This document shows positions 15,680 to 25,300 of a stretch of DNA of 43,923 bases, piece after piece (within the stretch, counting starts at the first letter, position 1; every line of letters begins with the position of its first letter). The position numbers and the translations under genes are program-made. The stretch covers positions 1 to 43,923 of the forward strand of contig CAJUGP010000005.1 of assembly GCA_910586365.1 (NCBI GenBank). Reading direction: 5' to 3'. This DNA is from an uncultured Christensenella sp. Its GTDB lineage: Bacteria > Bacillota > Clostridia > Christensenellales > Borkfalkiaceae. The notes beneath the pieces are model-generated. The model worked only from the letters and a program-made list of their open reading frames with translations, was not told where the DNA came from and did no database searches.

Positions 15680-16504
15680 TTAACCAATACAGAAGTACGG
15701 ACGAACCCCATAAGGGATGTTCGCGTAGTTGAAGTACGCATAGCCATTGGAGTTCACGGAAGCAAAGTAGTACGAAGAAACGACGTCACGCAACCAATAA
15801 TACTCTTGCGTATGTATCATTTTGGGATTAAGTCGGAACAACGAGAATTGCTTCGTAGACAACGTATATAACGGTGTAGATGCCGTTCCATCGTTTCCAA
15901 CCGCATATATACGAGTCCCGAAAACCATTATCTCGTTCATGATTTCGACACTAGCATCTGTAAACGACTTTCCCGACGGTTTACCGTTAGTTACCGCATT
16001 TACCAAATATTCCTTATGCGTAAGAACAGCGTCGCTACCAAATGCCGATGTGATCGTTGTTTTCGCTGAAGCAAGACCCGTAAGCCGCATATCCGAGTTT
16101 ACATAACCGCCTTCTGTGGTTCCCGCGCTTTTCATTACATTATTGTACATGGTTTTATCGGGCACTACAACCAAATGGTGTTTTGTAAACGCCGGACTTC
16201 CCGTGTTGTAAAAATAGTCCATGTCGGCAACACGATACACTTTTCCGCCTATCGTCCAATAATCGCCTATGAACATATCTTTGAAAGAACCGTCCGCAAT
16301 GGCGGCTTTCTGTGCGGCTGTAAACGACGTTCCGAGCGATTTACCGCGATAAATGTTTGCATGCATCTGCGGATCCACTACGAGATTGAAGAATTCGTTT
16401 GCAGCATTGGATGCTTTGATTATCTTCGTACCGTTTGTTCCGTCTTTAAGTAAAAAGTCACCGTCATCAAAAGCGGTGACCTGAGGATATTCTGTAATTT
16501 TCAT
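15680..16504 (-). CDS. DGR target: receptor-binding tail protein with C-type-lectin-like variable tip
   Basis: The 274-residue protein starts with a short adaptor region (MKITEYPQVTAFDDGDFLL, then KDGTNGTKII) of the sort that attaches phage tail proteins. A globular domain follows (NIYRGKSLGTSFTAAQKAAI, MFIGDYWTIGG, KHHLVVVPD). It ends with YYWLRDVVSS, the variable segment (about residues 241-269) and GVRPYFCIG. The WLRDV and GVRP anchors flanking a variable aromatic-rich stretch are those of C-type-lectin-fold DGR variable proteins, which display the diversified residues on a stable scaffold. Compared with the template, ten residues differ, mostly Asn to Tyr, Ser or Ile. It follows the baseplate fibre gene by 12 bases, with AAGGAG upstream. 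Confidence 0.92.
   Translation of the reverse strand: MKITEYPQVTAFDDGDFLLKDGTNGTKIIKASNAANEFFNLVVDPQMHANIYRGKSLGTSFTAAQKAAIADGSFKDMFIGDYWTIGGKVYRVADMDYFYNTGSPAFTKHHLVVVPDKTMYNNVMKSAGTTEGGYVNSDMRLTGLASAKTTITSAFGSDAVLTHKEYLVNAVTNGKPSGKSFTDASVEIMNEIMVFGTRIYAVGNDGTASTPLYTLSTKQFSLFRLNPKMIHTQEYYWLRDVVSSYYFASVNSNGYAYFNYANIPYGVRPYFCIG
15698..15783 (-). repeat. DGR variable repeat (VR)
   Basis: This is the mutated copy of the template at 14578-14663, located at the 3-prime end of the target gene. Relative to the template, eight adenines became T and three became C on the coding strand; none became G. Homology ends sharply at CCG (15698) and near 15783. The conserved 3-prime end GGGGTTCGTCCG is the likely initiation-of-homing end, and the hairpin at 15660-15674 lies 24 bases beyond. 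Confidence 0.96.
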
Positions 16505-16516
16505 AAAAATAACTCC

Positions 16517-17785
16517 TTAATAACTCGAATCCAAAAGAGCGTGGCTCTTCATGTTTTCTATCTCTGTAAGCAATTTGTCAACTTTATCAGACAATTCCGC
16601 AAACTTGTCGGCGGCAACAAAAGTAGTAACCGACTCGATCGGATTGCCTTCGTTGTCAAATATAACATCGTCCGTAAAATCTTTTACACTTACACTCAGC
16701 TCTTGGCGTTCCAAGGCTAAGATAAGCCTGCCAACATCACTTTCCTGTGCCTTTACTGCACTGCTGAGAGCCGAATTCGCCGCCTCCATAGCTACATCAG
16801 CCGCTTCCGTAGCCGTTTCTGCGGAAGTTACCGCGAGATCTTTTGCTGCCTCAGCAAGCCCTTCCGAAGTTTTTGCATTCGTTTCCGATTCCTTAGCATT
16901 GACTTCGCTTGTTGCCGCGTTTGTTTCGGAAGTTTTGGCGTTGGTCTCGGACGCCTTGGAATTGGTTTCGGATACTTTCGCAGCATCTGCATATTCTTTT
17001 GCCTTTGCTTCCGAATTGGCAGCGGCTGTTGCCGACGTTTCCGCGTTTGTTTCAGAAGTTTTGGCATTTGTCTCCGATGTCTTAGCGTTCGTCTCTGATG
17101 TGTGCGCCGCAGCTTCGGAATCTGCCGCATTCGATTCACTCACAGCAGCGTTGGTCTCTGAAGTCTTAGCGTTCGTCTCTGAAGTCTTGGCTTTGTTTTC
17201 GGAACTTTTCGCATTCGTTTCCGAAGTCTTAGCCTTTGTTTCGGAAGTTTTGGCGTTGGTCTCGGACGTCTTAGATGCTTGCTCCGACGCAAGTGCGTTC
17301 TCTTCCGATACCTTGGCCGCATCAGCACTTTGTTTTGCCAATAACGCATAACCAACAACCGTTTGCATCTCATCCGAAGAATCTATGTTGCTTTGCTGTA
17401 TCGGATTTTTGTCTATCTCGATTTCTATGGAACTCGATGCGGCTACATTCGCTTCGGCGTCAATTACCAATTCCAAAATCGGACGTACTAATCCCGGAAT
17501 CACGGTCATCTGATATGTAACTTCGAAATATAAAACGTTTCGTTCAGCGTTACAACCAAGAACAGGATTATATACCACCTTACCGTCTCTTTTCTTCAAC
17601 CGTATGTTCGCAGTTACCCCTTCGGGCAATGTGTAAGTAGCATTGTTCGAATAAAGACTTACCGCAACGATTGGTGTTCCCGTATCATACTGAACGATAT
17701 GAATCGGATTACATACCATTCTCTTTTGAAAATCAACCGATGTGTTATGGATGATTCTATTTGGATTCGGCGTATATGTATTCAT
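16517..17785 (-). CDS. Baseplate/tail-fibre protein with BppU-like N-terminus and heptad repeats
   Basis: The 422-residue protein has an N-terminal beta domain (about 1-130; VDFQKRMVCNPIHIVQYDTG, VTANIRLKKRDGKVVYNP, MTVIPGLVRPILEL) like the BppU attachment domain of lactococcal phage baseplates. It continues into a long rod (about 155-320) built of the seven-residue repeat TSETNAK with variations, about twenty copies, expected to form a trimeric coiled coil. A short C-terminal domain contains VKDFTDDVIFDNEGNPIESV. It likely projects the DGR-varied tip, whose gene follows directly. The repeat is also visible at DNA level as 21-base units, so copy number may change by recombination. The start has AAGGAGGG upstream. 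Confidence 0.8.
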   Translation of the reverse strand: MNTYTPNPNRIIHNTSVDFQKRMVCNPIHIVQYDTGTPIVAVSLYSNNATYTLPEGVTANIRLKKRDGKVVYNPVLGCNAERNVLYFEVTYQMTVIPGLVRPILELVIDAEANVAASSSIEIEIDKNPIQQSNIDSSDEMQTVVGYALLAKQSADAAKVSEENALASEQASKTSETNAKTSETKAKTSETNAKSSENKAKTSETNAKTSETNAAVSESNAADSEAAAHTSETNAKTSETNAKTSETNAETSATAAANSEAKAKEYADAAKVSETNSKASETNAKTSETNAATSEVNAKESETNAKTSEGLAEAAKDLAVTSAETATEAADVAMEAANSALSSAVKAQESDVGRLILALERQELSVSVKDFTDDVIFDNEGNPIESVTTFVAADKFAELSDKVDKLLTEIENMKSHALLDSSY

Positions 17786-17799
17786 CTATCGCCCTCCTT

Positions 17800-18036
17800 T
17801 TAAGATTTTTTCTCCGCCTTGCCTTTCGCTTCTTCGCATTTCTTTTCGTAATCCGAATGAACCGAAGCAATCTCATTCCGAGCCGCCGCAGAGATTTGTT
17901 TGTGAATATCTTCGATTATACCTTCGTAAAGGTAACACGGCAATCCATGTCTTTGAAGAATATCGTTTATTGCGACCGAAGTCTCATGCTTTGCCTCTTC
18001 AATTTCGAGAATGAGCGGTTTAGCAATTTTCTCCAT
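17800..18036 (-). CDS. Small phage protein, unknown
   Basis: A 78-residue charged, helical protein (MEKIAKPLILEIEEAKHETS) ending in KGKAEKKS. The open frame extends 20 codons upstream, but the start at 18036 is chosen because GGAGAAAATTCAAA, the recurring leader of this prophage, directly precedes it. Proteins of this type occur before baseplate genes in clostridial phages with no known role. It lies 14 bases before the baseplate fibre gene. Confidence 0.6.
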   Translation of the reverse strand: MEKIAKPLILEIEEAKHETSVAINDILQRHGLPCYLYEGIIEDIHKQISAAARNEIASVHSDYEKKCEEAKGKAEKKS

Positions 18037-18090
18037 TTTGAATTTTCTCCTTAAAATCTGATTAAAATTGCCTTCAAGCATTTCAAAGCC

Positions 18091-18119
18091 TTGCAAACTC
18101 CAATAAAAAGTCGTAAAAT
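18091..18119 (+). promoter_or_regulatory. Plus-strand promoter inside the late region
   Basis: TTGCAA (18091-18096) and TAAAAT (18114-18119) are separated by 17 bp and point away from the direction of the tail genes, towards the small gene at 18164. Confidence 0.65.
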
Positions 18120-18163
18120 GTGATTACGTGTTACAGCACGCAATAAAACTTATAAGGAGGTGA

Positions 18164-18328
18164 ATGGCAAAAATGAAAAACCTTTTTCAGAATCCAACGA
18201 TTAGGATCAGTTTGCTCAATGCGGCTATCGGCATATTAGACATGACCAAAGAATTCCTTGTTCGTTGCCGCGATCAAGAAGTACATAAATTGGAACAGTC
18301 TAAAGAATCCAACGCGCTCTGCGCATAA
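18164..18328 (+). CDS. Small opposite-strand phage protein, unknown
   Basis: A 54-residue reading frame (MAKMKNLFQNPTIRISLLNA, ending SNALCA) preceded by AAGGAGGTGA, a near-perfect ribosome binding site. A second ATG nine bases later (MKNLFQ) is an alternative start. A promoter (18091-18119) and a hairpin terminator (18377-18407) bracket it, making a complete one-gene unit on the strand opposite to all other prophage genes seen here. It resembles no family I know. It is mostly helical with a moderately hydrophobic centre (ISLLNAAIGILDM). It converges with the lipoprotein gene at 18431. Confidence 0.6.
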   Translation: MAKMKNLFQNPTIRISLLNAAIGILDMTKEFLVRCRDQEVHKLEQSKESNALCA

Positions 18329-18376
18329 TTTACAGGAGCTTGCAAGGTTTTGAAATGCTTGAAGATGACATGAAGA

Positions 18377-18407
18377 AAGCCCGTACAGAATGTTGTACAG
18401 GCTTTTT
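18377..18407. terminator. Hairpin terminator between convergent genes
   Basis: AAGCC-C-GTACA (18377-18387) pairs with TGTAC-A-GGCTT (18394-18404) around a 6-base loop, and five T follow on the plus strand. On the minus strand the C/A mismatch becomes a G-U pair, so it can also stop transcription from the lipoprotein gene. Confidence 0.85.
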
Positions 18408-18430
18408 CAGTCTTTGAAGTGTTTATTAAA

Positions 18431-18862
18431 TTAATTTGTTTCGGTTTCGAGTTTTTTGCATCGAATGGTGGGAACGAACTCATAATCTGCTTCCGACGGC
18501 AATTTTTCAACGGTAAGCACTTCATTAGCAAAATTAAAAGTTCTGATCTCCAAACCATCTATTTGCTTCGAATCAAATGTAAGTTCTGAGAACGGCTCTT
18601 GGGGATCGTTATATGACCCACTCCATATCTGATTCCTGTTGGGCGCAAATAACGGAGGACTACAATAGTATATAGTTAATACGTCATCCTCTATCGTAAT
18701 TTCAAACCAATTATAGGTTTTTTCATCCATTATTTCTCGCCACGTTCCAGATAAGGACGCAATTTTAACAGGTTCTTTATCATCCATTTTATCATCCTCC
18801 CGACAAGCGGTTAACGTTATAAAACAAAGAAACGTTAGAATTATAGCTAATAATTTTTTCAT
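18431..18862 (-). CDS. Phage-encoded lipoprotein (moron candidate)
   Basis: The 143-residue product begins MKKLLAIILTFLCF and has a lipobox ITLTAC (Cys20), so it should be exported and lipid-anchored in the host membrane. The mature part (SGTWREIMDEKTYNWFEITI, LTIYYCSPPLFAP, ELTFDSKQ) looks like a small beta-sandwich or barrel with no known family. Two more Cys sit in the mature region. It is inserted between the tail lysin and baseplate genes, has its own promoter (18883-18911) and a terminator, and lacks any tail-protein feature. That is the arrangement of a moron expressed from the prophage, for example for superinfection exclusion or host surface change. This role is inference. Confidence 0.75.
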   Translation of the reverse strand: MKKLLAIILTFLCFITLTACREDDKMDDKEPVKIASLSGTWREIMDEKTYNWFEITIEDDVLTIYYCSPPLFAPNRNQIWSGSYNDPQEPFSELTFDSKQIDGLEIRTFNFANEVLTVEKLPSEADYEFVPTIRCKKLETETN

Positions 18863-18882
18863 ATGCTATCCTCCCTATTAAA

Positions 18883-18911
18883 AGTATATCATAATTGAAA
18901 AACAAAAGCAA
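18883..18911 (-). promoter_or_regulatory. Own promoter of the phage lipoprotein gene
   Basis: On the minus strand TTGCTT (18911-18906) and TATACT (18888-18883) are separated by 17 bp. The promoter lies between the tail lysin stop and the lipoprotein ATG at 18862, with GGGAGG as ribosome binding site. Confidence 0.75.
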
Positions 18912-18915
18912 TATT

Positions 18916-21669
18916 TTATGATACGTTACTCAATAATACTCGTTCAAGTTCTATGATTCGTTTCTTTAATTTTTGAATCTCATACGTATTTAGTGAAATA
19001 AACTCTCCATATCGTATTCCACAAGTTTGCTCACCCTCTTCTGTTACCCATTCACAATATCCAGCAAAATCTTTTGTATCGATGTGTAAGGATTCTAAAG
19101 AAGATTTAACATCTTGAGCAATGAACCCGAAATGTGTTCTCTCGCTAGTATTGTTTTTAAATTTATACGTAACTGGCAAAAGAGAATCAAATAACGCATC
19201 ATACTTATCATCAAGTTTAGCAATGTCTTTTTTCAAATTTCTATCAGATGTGTGTATTGCCTCGTCTTTCATAAATACATTTTCGCTTGCATGAAGATTA
19301 ACAGCGTAAACATTTTTCCATTGCCATTTAGAAGATCCACAATTATAAGTATCATGAATCCAAGGTTCGATGTGTCTTTTAAAATCTATATATCTACCAC
19401 TTGACACAGAATACGAATATGTTTTTGCACCAGAAAGAACAAAGTAAGCATCTTCATACCCCCAAAAAGCACCTGAAATATTTTTTGTTGCTGAACTTTG
19501 ATTAGCTGGTATGGTTATGCTTCCATCCTGCCAACTACTCCATGTGCGATGCAGCTTAAGTGAAAATGTTTTTGCAGTTGTTGTCGAATATGCATTTCCA
19601 CTTGAATCCTTTAAAGAAACGGTTACGGAATTACTCCACTTATCATGGGAAACCGTTGCCGTTATTTGATCAGATGACGGCGTATAATCAAGCCATATAA
19701 CTTCGGTGCCATCACAATATATTGATTTACCTTCAAGCGAAACTGATCCGCCTTGTATCTTTTGTCCCCCGCTAATTTCGCCTTTTGAACTTACGTTATT
19801 TGTAAACGAAGGATCTCGAATGTCAATATAATCAGCAGTTATTATGCTTCGCTCGGTACCAGAATCATCATAAGCGAATATGCTAAATCCATTATCTTTG
19901 GATTTTAAAATCGTGCCGTGATAAGTGTTCCCATCTACACTACGACTTTCATCCAATATTTCTAATCCGGCTATTTTTCCGCTCGAAGCAATAACTTTTC
20001 CGGATATATCAACATCTGCCGCAGTCAGCTTTCCCGCCGTATTTACAGAAAATATGCCCTTTGCCCCTAAGCGAATGCCATCTATGCCAAGATATACGCC
20101 GGATGATTCGTTGGAAGTCAAAGAATCTATTCCTTTAAATATCGATTTATCATCGATTGTAAATCCGGCAATCTGTCCTTTTGTTGCGGTCATCGAACCG
20201 TCTTCAGACAATTCAAACCAATACTTTTCGTAAGCCTGTCCCGCGTCTTCCGTTAGCTTTCCGCACTTAATATCACATGCACGAATGCTAATCGCATTGA
20301 GCGTGCCGGTCGTCATAAAGTCGGCGCTGATTTCTCCTTCGATAGTCATAGCCAAACCGTAAGGCCCGTTTATACCGTCTTTGGAGTATCCCAATCCATT
20401 TTGATTCCAACGCCATACCTTCTTTGCAGTCGTAACGTCGGGAGTGTCCATGATGAGTATTTCATTGGGTTGTTGTCCGCCGTCAGAGTTTCGCATAACA
20501 ACGTAGCCACCGACATTACCCGTTATAAGTTTTGTAGCATAATCGACGGATTGAGCAAGATAAGTTTTAGTTAGGGTTTCGCCCAGTTCTTTTTCTTGAT
20601 TGGCAATGGTTGTAGATAAACTCGCCTTATTCTCACCGAGCGTCAGTTTTTTGTATTTATCGGTAAGTACGTCATACTCTGTCTTTATACATTTCGATTC
20701 GGCAGTAACTCCGAGAGCAGGAAATTCAACTCTAACAGTATCGCAAAGACGCACTTCTTCAAGCAATGCACTTAATGCATATTCTTGTGTTTGTGCAAGC
20801 TGTTCGAATGACACATCAAGCGATACTTTCGGGACTCCGATTTCGTTATCTTTCATATAACGTATGGCTTCCGCTCTTAAATCGTCTTCTTTCGGTTTTT
20901 CCGTCCATTTGCTAGACAAATCAAGCGTAAGTATTCTGGTATAATTGTATGTTCCTTCAGCAAGAATCACCTTCTCGGGTAATGTACATAATTGCGATTT
21001 TCCACCGTTGTTATCGTTAAACCAATACGGATACACTCCGGTGTAAACCGAACTGCAATTTTCTTCTTGTTTAAGATCCGTAAGATTTTTTCCGTAGCGT
21101 ATAACCACTCCTCTATCGCGTCCGCGATTCAAGTAAAGCTTAACCAAATATCTGTCGAACTCATACTCGCCTTTTCCGTAAACACTCAATATCGAGCCAT
21201 CGGTGCCACCAAGCAAAGAGCGCATGCCATAAGGTTTTGTTATAGAAAACGCACTCGTAACATTTTTATCTGTCCAAAATTCAAACGGACAATCCACCGA
21301 ACAAGCAGCCTTCATTTGTGCAAACGCATCTGCACACGATTCGGCTTCAAACGGAGAAACAGGATATCCTGCCATATCATACGAAATATGTTCGGCATTA
21401 ACGGTCACCCTACCGTTAAAAGGTTTTGTGATTTCGTAAATGCGAAATGGTTGGGGTTCGGAATACGGATTAGCTTTTGCTACGAGGATTCTTCGCATCA
21501 AAATATCCGAAAATCTGCGTCCGTTAATCGGATACACCATTTTCAATTCAAAAGACGCATTCCTTTCTTCAGTAACCACACACGATTCAGCATCGGGCAA
21601 TACTCCAATGCCGTTCGACTCGAATTCTGTTTCTGCAGAATCAAACAGCCTTATTAAATTGTCCACCAT
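18916..21669 (-). CDS. Tail-associated lysin/endopeptidase-type tail protein with S74 chaperone domain
   Basis: The 917-residue protein follows the distal tail protein, the usual place of the Tal protein that forms the tail tip. The N-terminal third (about 1-350; FELKMVYPINGRRFSDILM, YEITKPFNGRVTVNAEHISYDM) is the gp27-like hub domain. Beta-helical repeats follow (about 430-640; SGKVIASSGKIAGLEI). The C-terminal domain from Ser808 (SDRNLKKDIAKLDD) is a Peptidase S74 intramolecular chaperone, which trimerises the protein and then cleaves itself off at the conserved Ser in phage endosialidase and related proteins. Its later GFIAQDVKSS motif is also present. No peptidoglycan hydrolase motif was recognised. 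It overlaps the Dit stop by 16 bases, with GGAGGT nine bases upstream. Confidence 0.85.
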   Translation of the reverse strand: MVDNLIRLFDSAETEFESNGIGVLPDAESCVVTEERNASFELKMVYPINGRRFSDILMRRILVAKANPYSEPQPFRIYEITKPFNGRVTVNAEHISYDMAGYPVSPFEAESCADAFAQMKAACSVDCPFEFWTDKNVTSAFSITKPYGMRSLLGGTDGSILSVYGKGEYEFDRYLVKLYLNRGRDRGVVIRYGKNLTDLKQEENCSSVYTGVYPYWFNDNNGGKSQLCTLPEKVILAEGTYNYTRILTLDLSSKWTEKPKEDDLRAEAIRYMKDNEIGVPKVSLDVSFEQLAQTQEYALSALLEEVRLCDTVRVEFPALGVTAESKCIKTEYDVLTDKYKKLTLGENKASLSTTIANQEKELGETLTKTYLAQSVDYATKLITGNVGGYVVMRNSDGGQQPNEILIMDTPDVTTAKKVWRWNQNGLGYSKDGINGPYGLAMTIEGEISADFMTTGTLNAISIRACDIKCGKLTEDAGQAYEKYWFELSEDGSMTATKGQIAGFTIDDKSIFKGIDSLTSNESSGVYLGIDGIRLGAKGIFSVNTAGKLTAADVDISGKVIASSGKIAGLEILDESRSVDGNTYHGTILKSKDNGFSIFAYDDSGTERSIITADYIDIRDPSFTNNVSSKGEISGGQKIQGGSVSLEGKSIYCDGTEVIWLDYTPSSDQITATVSHDKWSNSVTVSLKDSSGNAYSTTTAKTFSLKLHRTWSSWQDGSITIPANQSSATKNISGAFWGYEDAYFVLSGAKTYSYSVSSGRYIDFKRHIEPWIHDTYNCGSSKWQWKNVYAVNLHASENVFMKDEAIHTSDRNLKKDIAKLDDKYDALFDSLLPVTYKFKNNTSERTHFGFIAQDVKSSLESLHIDTKDFAGYCEWVTEEGEQTCGIRYGEFISLNTYEIQKLKKRIIELERVLLSNVS

Positions 21670-22370
21670 TTGGGTTGTACCTCCAAGGAAGTTATTCCGC
21701 CAGAAAATAAAATTTCGTTTCGTCCTTTTTTCAATCTCGGAAAATTACCGTTCAGTTTAATTTTAGAATTGCAATTAAGTGTGCCTTTATAAGCATCCAT
21801 AATTTCGCTGTCGATAACAATGTATTCCTCGATTGCCGTAATAGTAACAGCGTACTCACCGATTCGGAGTACGCCGTCGCCATTACCGTAAACTTTGATT
21901 ATCGGTCTTGCAGAGAAAAACGTAGGATTATCCAAAAATCCGTTTTTCGAGAATGTAATAACCGCATCACCCGACTTCAAAAATCTTTGCGGTTTGCAGT
22001 TAAACTTTATCGTCGCCTGACCTGCTTGATGATAAGCATTTGTTATGTCGTTTGATTCGTCATACGCTGCCATTCGATAATACTCAGGCTCATAGGAATC
22101 TTCTAAACGAGCATATCCGGAGCAAGAATGTAACCATTCCGACAAGCTGTTTGCCAATAATGTAAAGTCCTTCTTATCGCCTCTCCCGAAAGAGACAACG
22201 TAAGATCTTGTGGTGTTCTTATATGAACCTTTATCAAGTATCAAATCCCCGTCCCTACCCGGAACGTGAACCGTTTCATAATCTCTTTCGGGAATCGTAT
22301 AAGTCGGAGCTTGCCAGACTTTGATTCCATAATCGGCAGAGGATAAGCCGTTAAAAATTATTATTCCCAT
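21654..22370 (-). CDS. Distal tail protein (Dit)
   Basis: The 238-residue protein sits between tape measure and tail lysin, the conserved Dit position. Its start MGIIIFNGLSSADYGIKVWQ and the segment VHVPGRDGDLILDKGSYKN are the classic N-terminal domain of Dit, which builds the hexameric ring linking tail tube and baseplate. The C-terminal galectin-like half includes KVYGNGDGVLRIGEYAVTI. The start overlaps the tape measure stop by 10 bases. Confidence 0.9.
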   Translation of the reverse strand: MGIIIFNGLSSADYGIKVWQAPTYTIPERDYETVHVPGRDGDLILDKGSYKNTTRSYVVSFGRGDKKDFTLLANSLSEWLHSCSGYARLEDSYEPEYYRMAAYDESNDITNAYHQAGQATIKFNCKPQRFLKSGDAVITFSKNGFLDNPTFFSARPIIKVYGNGDGVLRIGEYAVTITAIEEYIVIDSEIMDAYKGTLNCNSKIKLNGNFPRLKKGRNEILFSGGITSLEVQPKWWTI

Positions 22371-25300
22371 ACTGCTCCCTTTCTCACGACTTGTTTTTGT
22401 AGAATCTCGGAAACTTCCTCGGCAATTTCTTCCGGGTTGTTTCCTGTGATGTTAAATGTGTTTGTAAATGTTTGCGACGGATTTTCTGCCATCTTTTTAA
22501 TAGACTGCGCTATACCGTCCATCGCCGTAGAATCGTCACTATCGTAAGGCGAATTCATACTCTTTGCTGTTCTTCCGGCTAAATCTACCGACGCCGACAT
22601 GTTATACCCATTGGCATCATCCATCATTCTCGAAAGAGTATTTGCTCCATTTTGAATTTCGGACAAATCCATAACGGGACGAATCGTCGGCTCGGCGAAA
22701 TCGCCTTTGTCAACAACGTCGCAAATGTCGGCGATTGCTTTTGTCATAGAATCGATAGCAATGTCCCCGACATCGTCGGTTGCCGCTTCGACCCTGTTCG
22801 AGTATGCATGTAAACCATCGGCTAAACCTTCGTCAAGATACATACCGTATTCCGCAAAGACTCGTGACGGAGAATGAATTCCAAACAAATCACAGAACCA
22901 ATTCTTTATCTTTTTACCGACACTACACACAGCATCTTTTACTTTGTTAACAGCGCTCTTAATACCGTTTACCAACCCATCCATAAGGTTTTTACCGATA
23001 TCGCAAAGCAAGTCCCAACCACCGGAGAACACCGTTACTATTGCATTTAAAACGGATTTAATTAACCGTTTCATTGCTTCGACTACGGTTCCGGTATTGT
23101 TGTCAAGTGCGTCTGCCACTCCGTTGATAAAGCTGATTACCAAATCGAACCCGGCTTGAATTACATCCGGTATCTTTTGAGCAATCCCTTCGATAAAATT
23201 AACCACGATGTCTATTGCGGTTTGTACCACCAATCCGATATTATCGGCTATGCCTTGTAAGCAAGCCAATAGAATATTGAAAACTGCTTGAACTATCGAC
23301 GGTGTGTTTTCAACCAAAGTTGCCAATACACATTGAAGTAGCGTAAAAATGCATTCAACTAATTTCGGAATGCACGCTATCAGAGTTTCGATTAAACCGA
23401 GAACGACTTGCGTGACGGCTTCGAATATCGTCGGCGCGCCCATGCCGATTACTTTAATAAATTCTATTATTCCCGTAGCAAGCATTTTGGCAATCGTTCC
23501 GATCATACTTGCAACGCCCTCTACAATTACGATAAATGCCGTAACAATCATTGATGCCCCACCGGAGATCGCTGCACAGAACGCAGCAAACGCAGCCGAA
23601 AGAGACGCCAACCCTGCGCCGGCAGCAACCAAACCAATACCGGCGGCAAGAACGGCAACGCCGATCAGCGCCAAAGCACCGGAAAGTGCCAAGATAGCAG
23701 GCGTTAACGGACCGAGAACAAGCCCCGCAACACCGAGAATAACAAATGCACCGGCAAGCATCAAAAGACTTTTACCGATTTCTGCCCAGCTCATAGAACC
23801 GAGTTTTCGTAAAGCAGGCGCCAGCATGTTTAGCGCAATCGCAGCAACCATCAAAGCTGCCGCACCGGATAAAGTCTTTTTCATTAACTTTAAACCAACC
23901 GCCAATATAGCCAACGACCCGCCAAGTGAAATTAAACCTTTTGCCACCGAACTCCAGCTCATGTTACCCATTTTGCGGAAAGCCGATGACAATATAAGCA
24001 AAGCGGTAGCAACTGCTATCAACCCCAAACCTTTGGATATCATTCCCTTTGGTAAAAAGTTTAACGCTACGGTTACTGCCGCAAGACACCCGGCCATTGA
24101 TACGAGACCTTTTGCAATTTCTTCCCACGATAACGATGCCATCGAGCGCATTGCCGATGCAAATATCTTCATCGCAGTTGCTATGCCTATAAGTCCCAAT
24201 CCGGTGGATACCATTTTTGAGGGTTTTACAATTCGCGTAAATGCAGCCAATTCAAGTAGCAAAACGGCTACGGACGTCAATCCTTTACCTATCATCCCCC
24301 AATCCATTTGCCCAAAAGATTTACATGCCGACGCAAGTATTTTTATTGCCGACGCCAACAATATCATTCCAAGCGAAGTAGAGAATGCTTTCTTATCAAA
24401 TTTAGCGAATTTAAGAAAACCGACAACTTCTGCCATTAGTATCCCCACACCGATTAAACCCTTCATCATATCGCCCCAAGACAATTTAGATAAGGTCACA
24501 CATGCCGATGCGAGAATTTTAATAGCAAAGCCAAACAAAATAAGTTGTGCCGCGCCCTTCATTACGGTTTTTGTACCGGTTCCAAGCGCTTTCGTTGCAG
24601 CGACCACAATCGCGACTAACGCTGCCACCCCAAGCAAACCTTTCATCAATGCACCGGGTTCCAACGAAGACAATTTCTTTACAGCGGATGCGAGAATAAG
24701 AACCGCAAGAGACATGCCGAACATCAACGCAGTCGCCTTAACCATTTGCGTCTTGCTTTTGCCAAACCCCATAAGCACTTTCATTGCTGTCATCAATTCT
24801 ATGAAAAGCATGGCAATCGCGGCAACACCGCTCATCAGTTTGCCTTCGTCAATAAACGATAGGACAACCAAAGACGCAACCAATATAGCTATAGCAGAGG
24901 CGATTCTAAACAATGTATCCGCTTTCAATTTGTTTTGATAAGCTTCGAAGCACCCCCGAACGCCGTCAAGAATGCCACTTATTCCTTTTAGAATATCTTT
25001 TACACCCTTAAACGGTTCGGCGAGACTAGTAACAAATTTGGTTATGCCATAAGCAATTCCACCGACGGAAATCGTCGAAAGGATCTCCATAAGCCCCTTA
25101 AAATCTGCTTCCCTAAGCTTCTCAGCCAAATAAGAAAATGCTTGTCCGAGAAGTCCGAATATACATTTTCCGAGCGCAACAATGATGCTCCAAATTTTGC
25201 TCATTACTTCTAAGAAACCCGAACCCGACAACGCCTGAAACATTGACTTGAACGCATTTATGAAGAACGACGCAACTTTTAATATTACGCTACCGATTTT

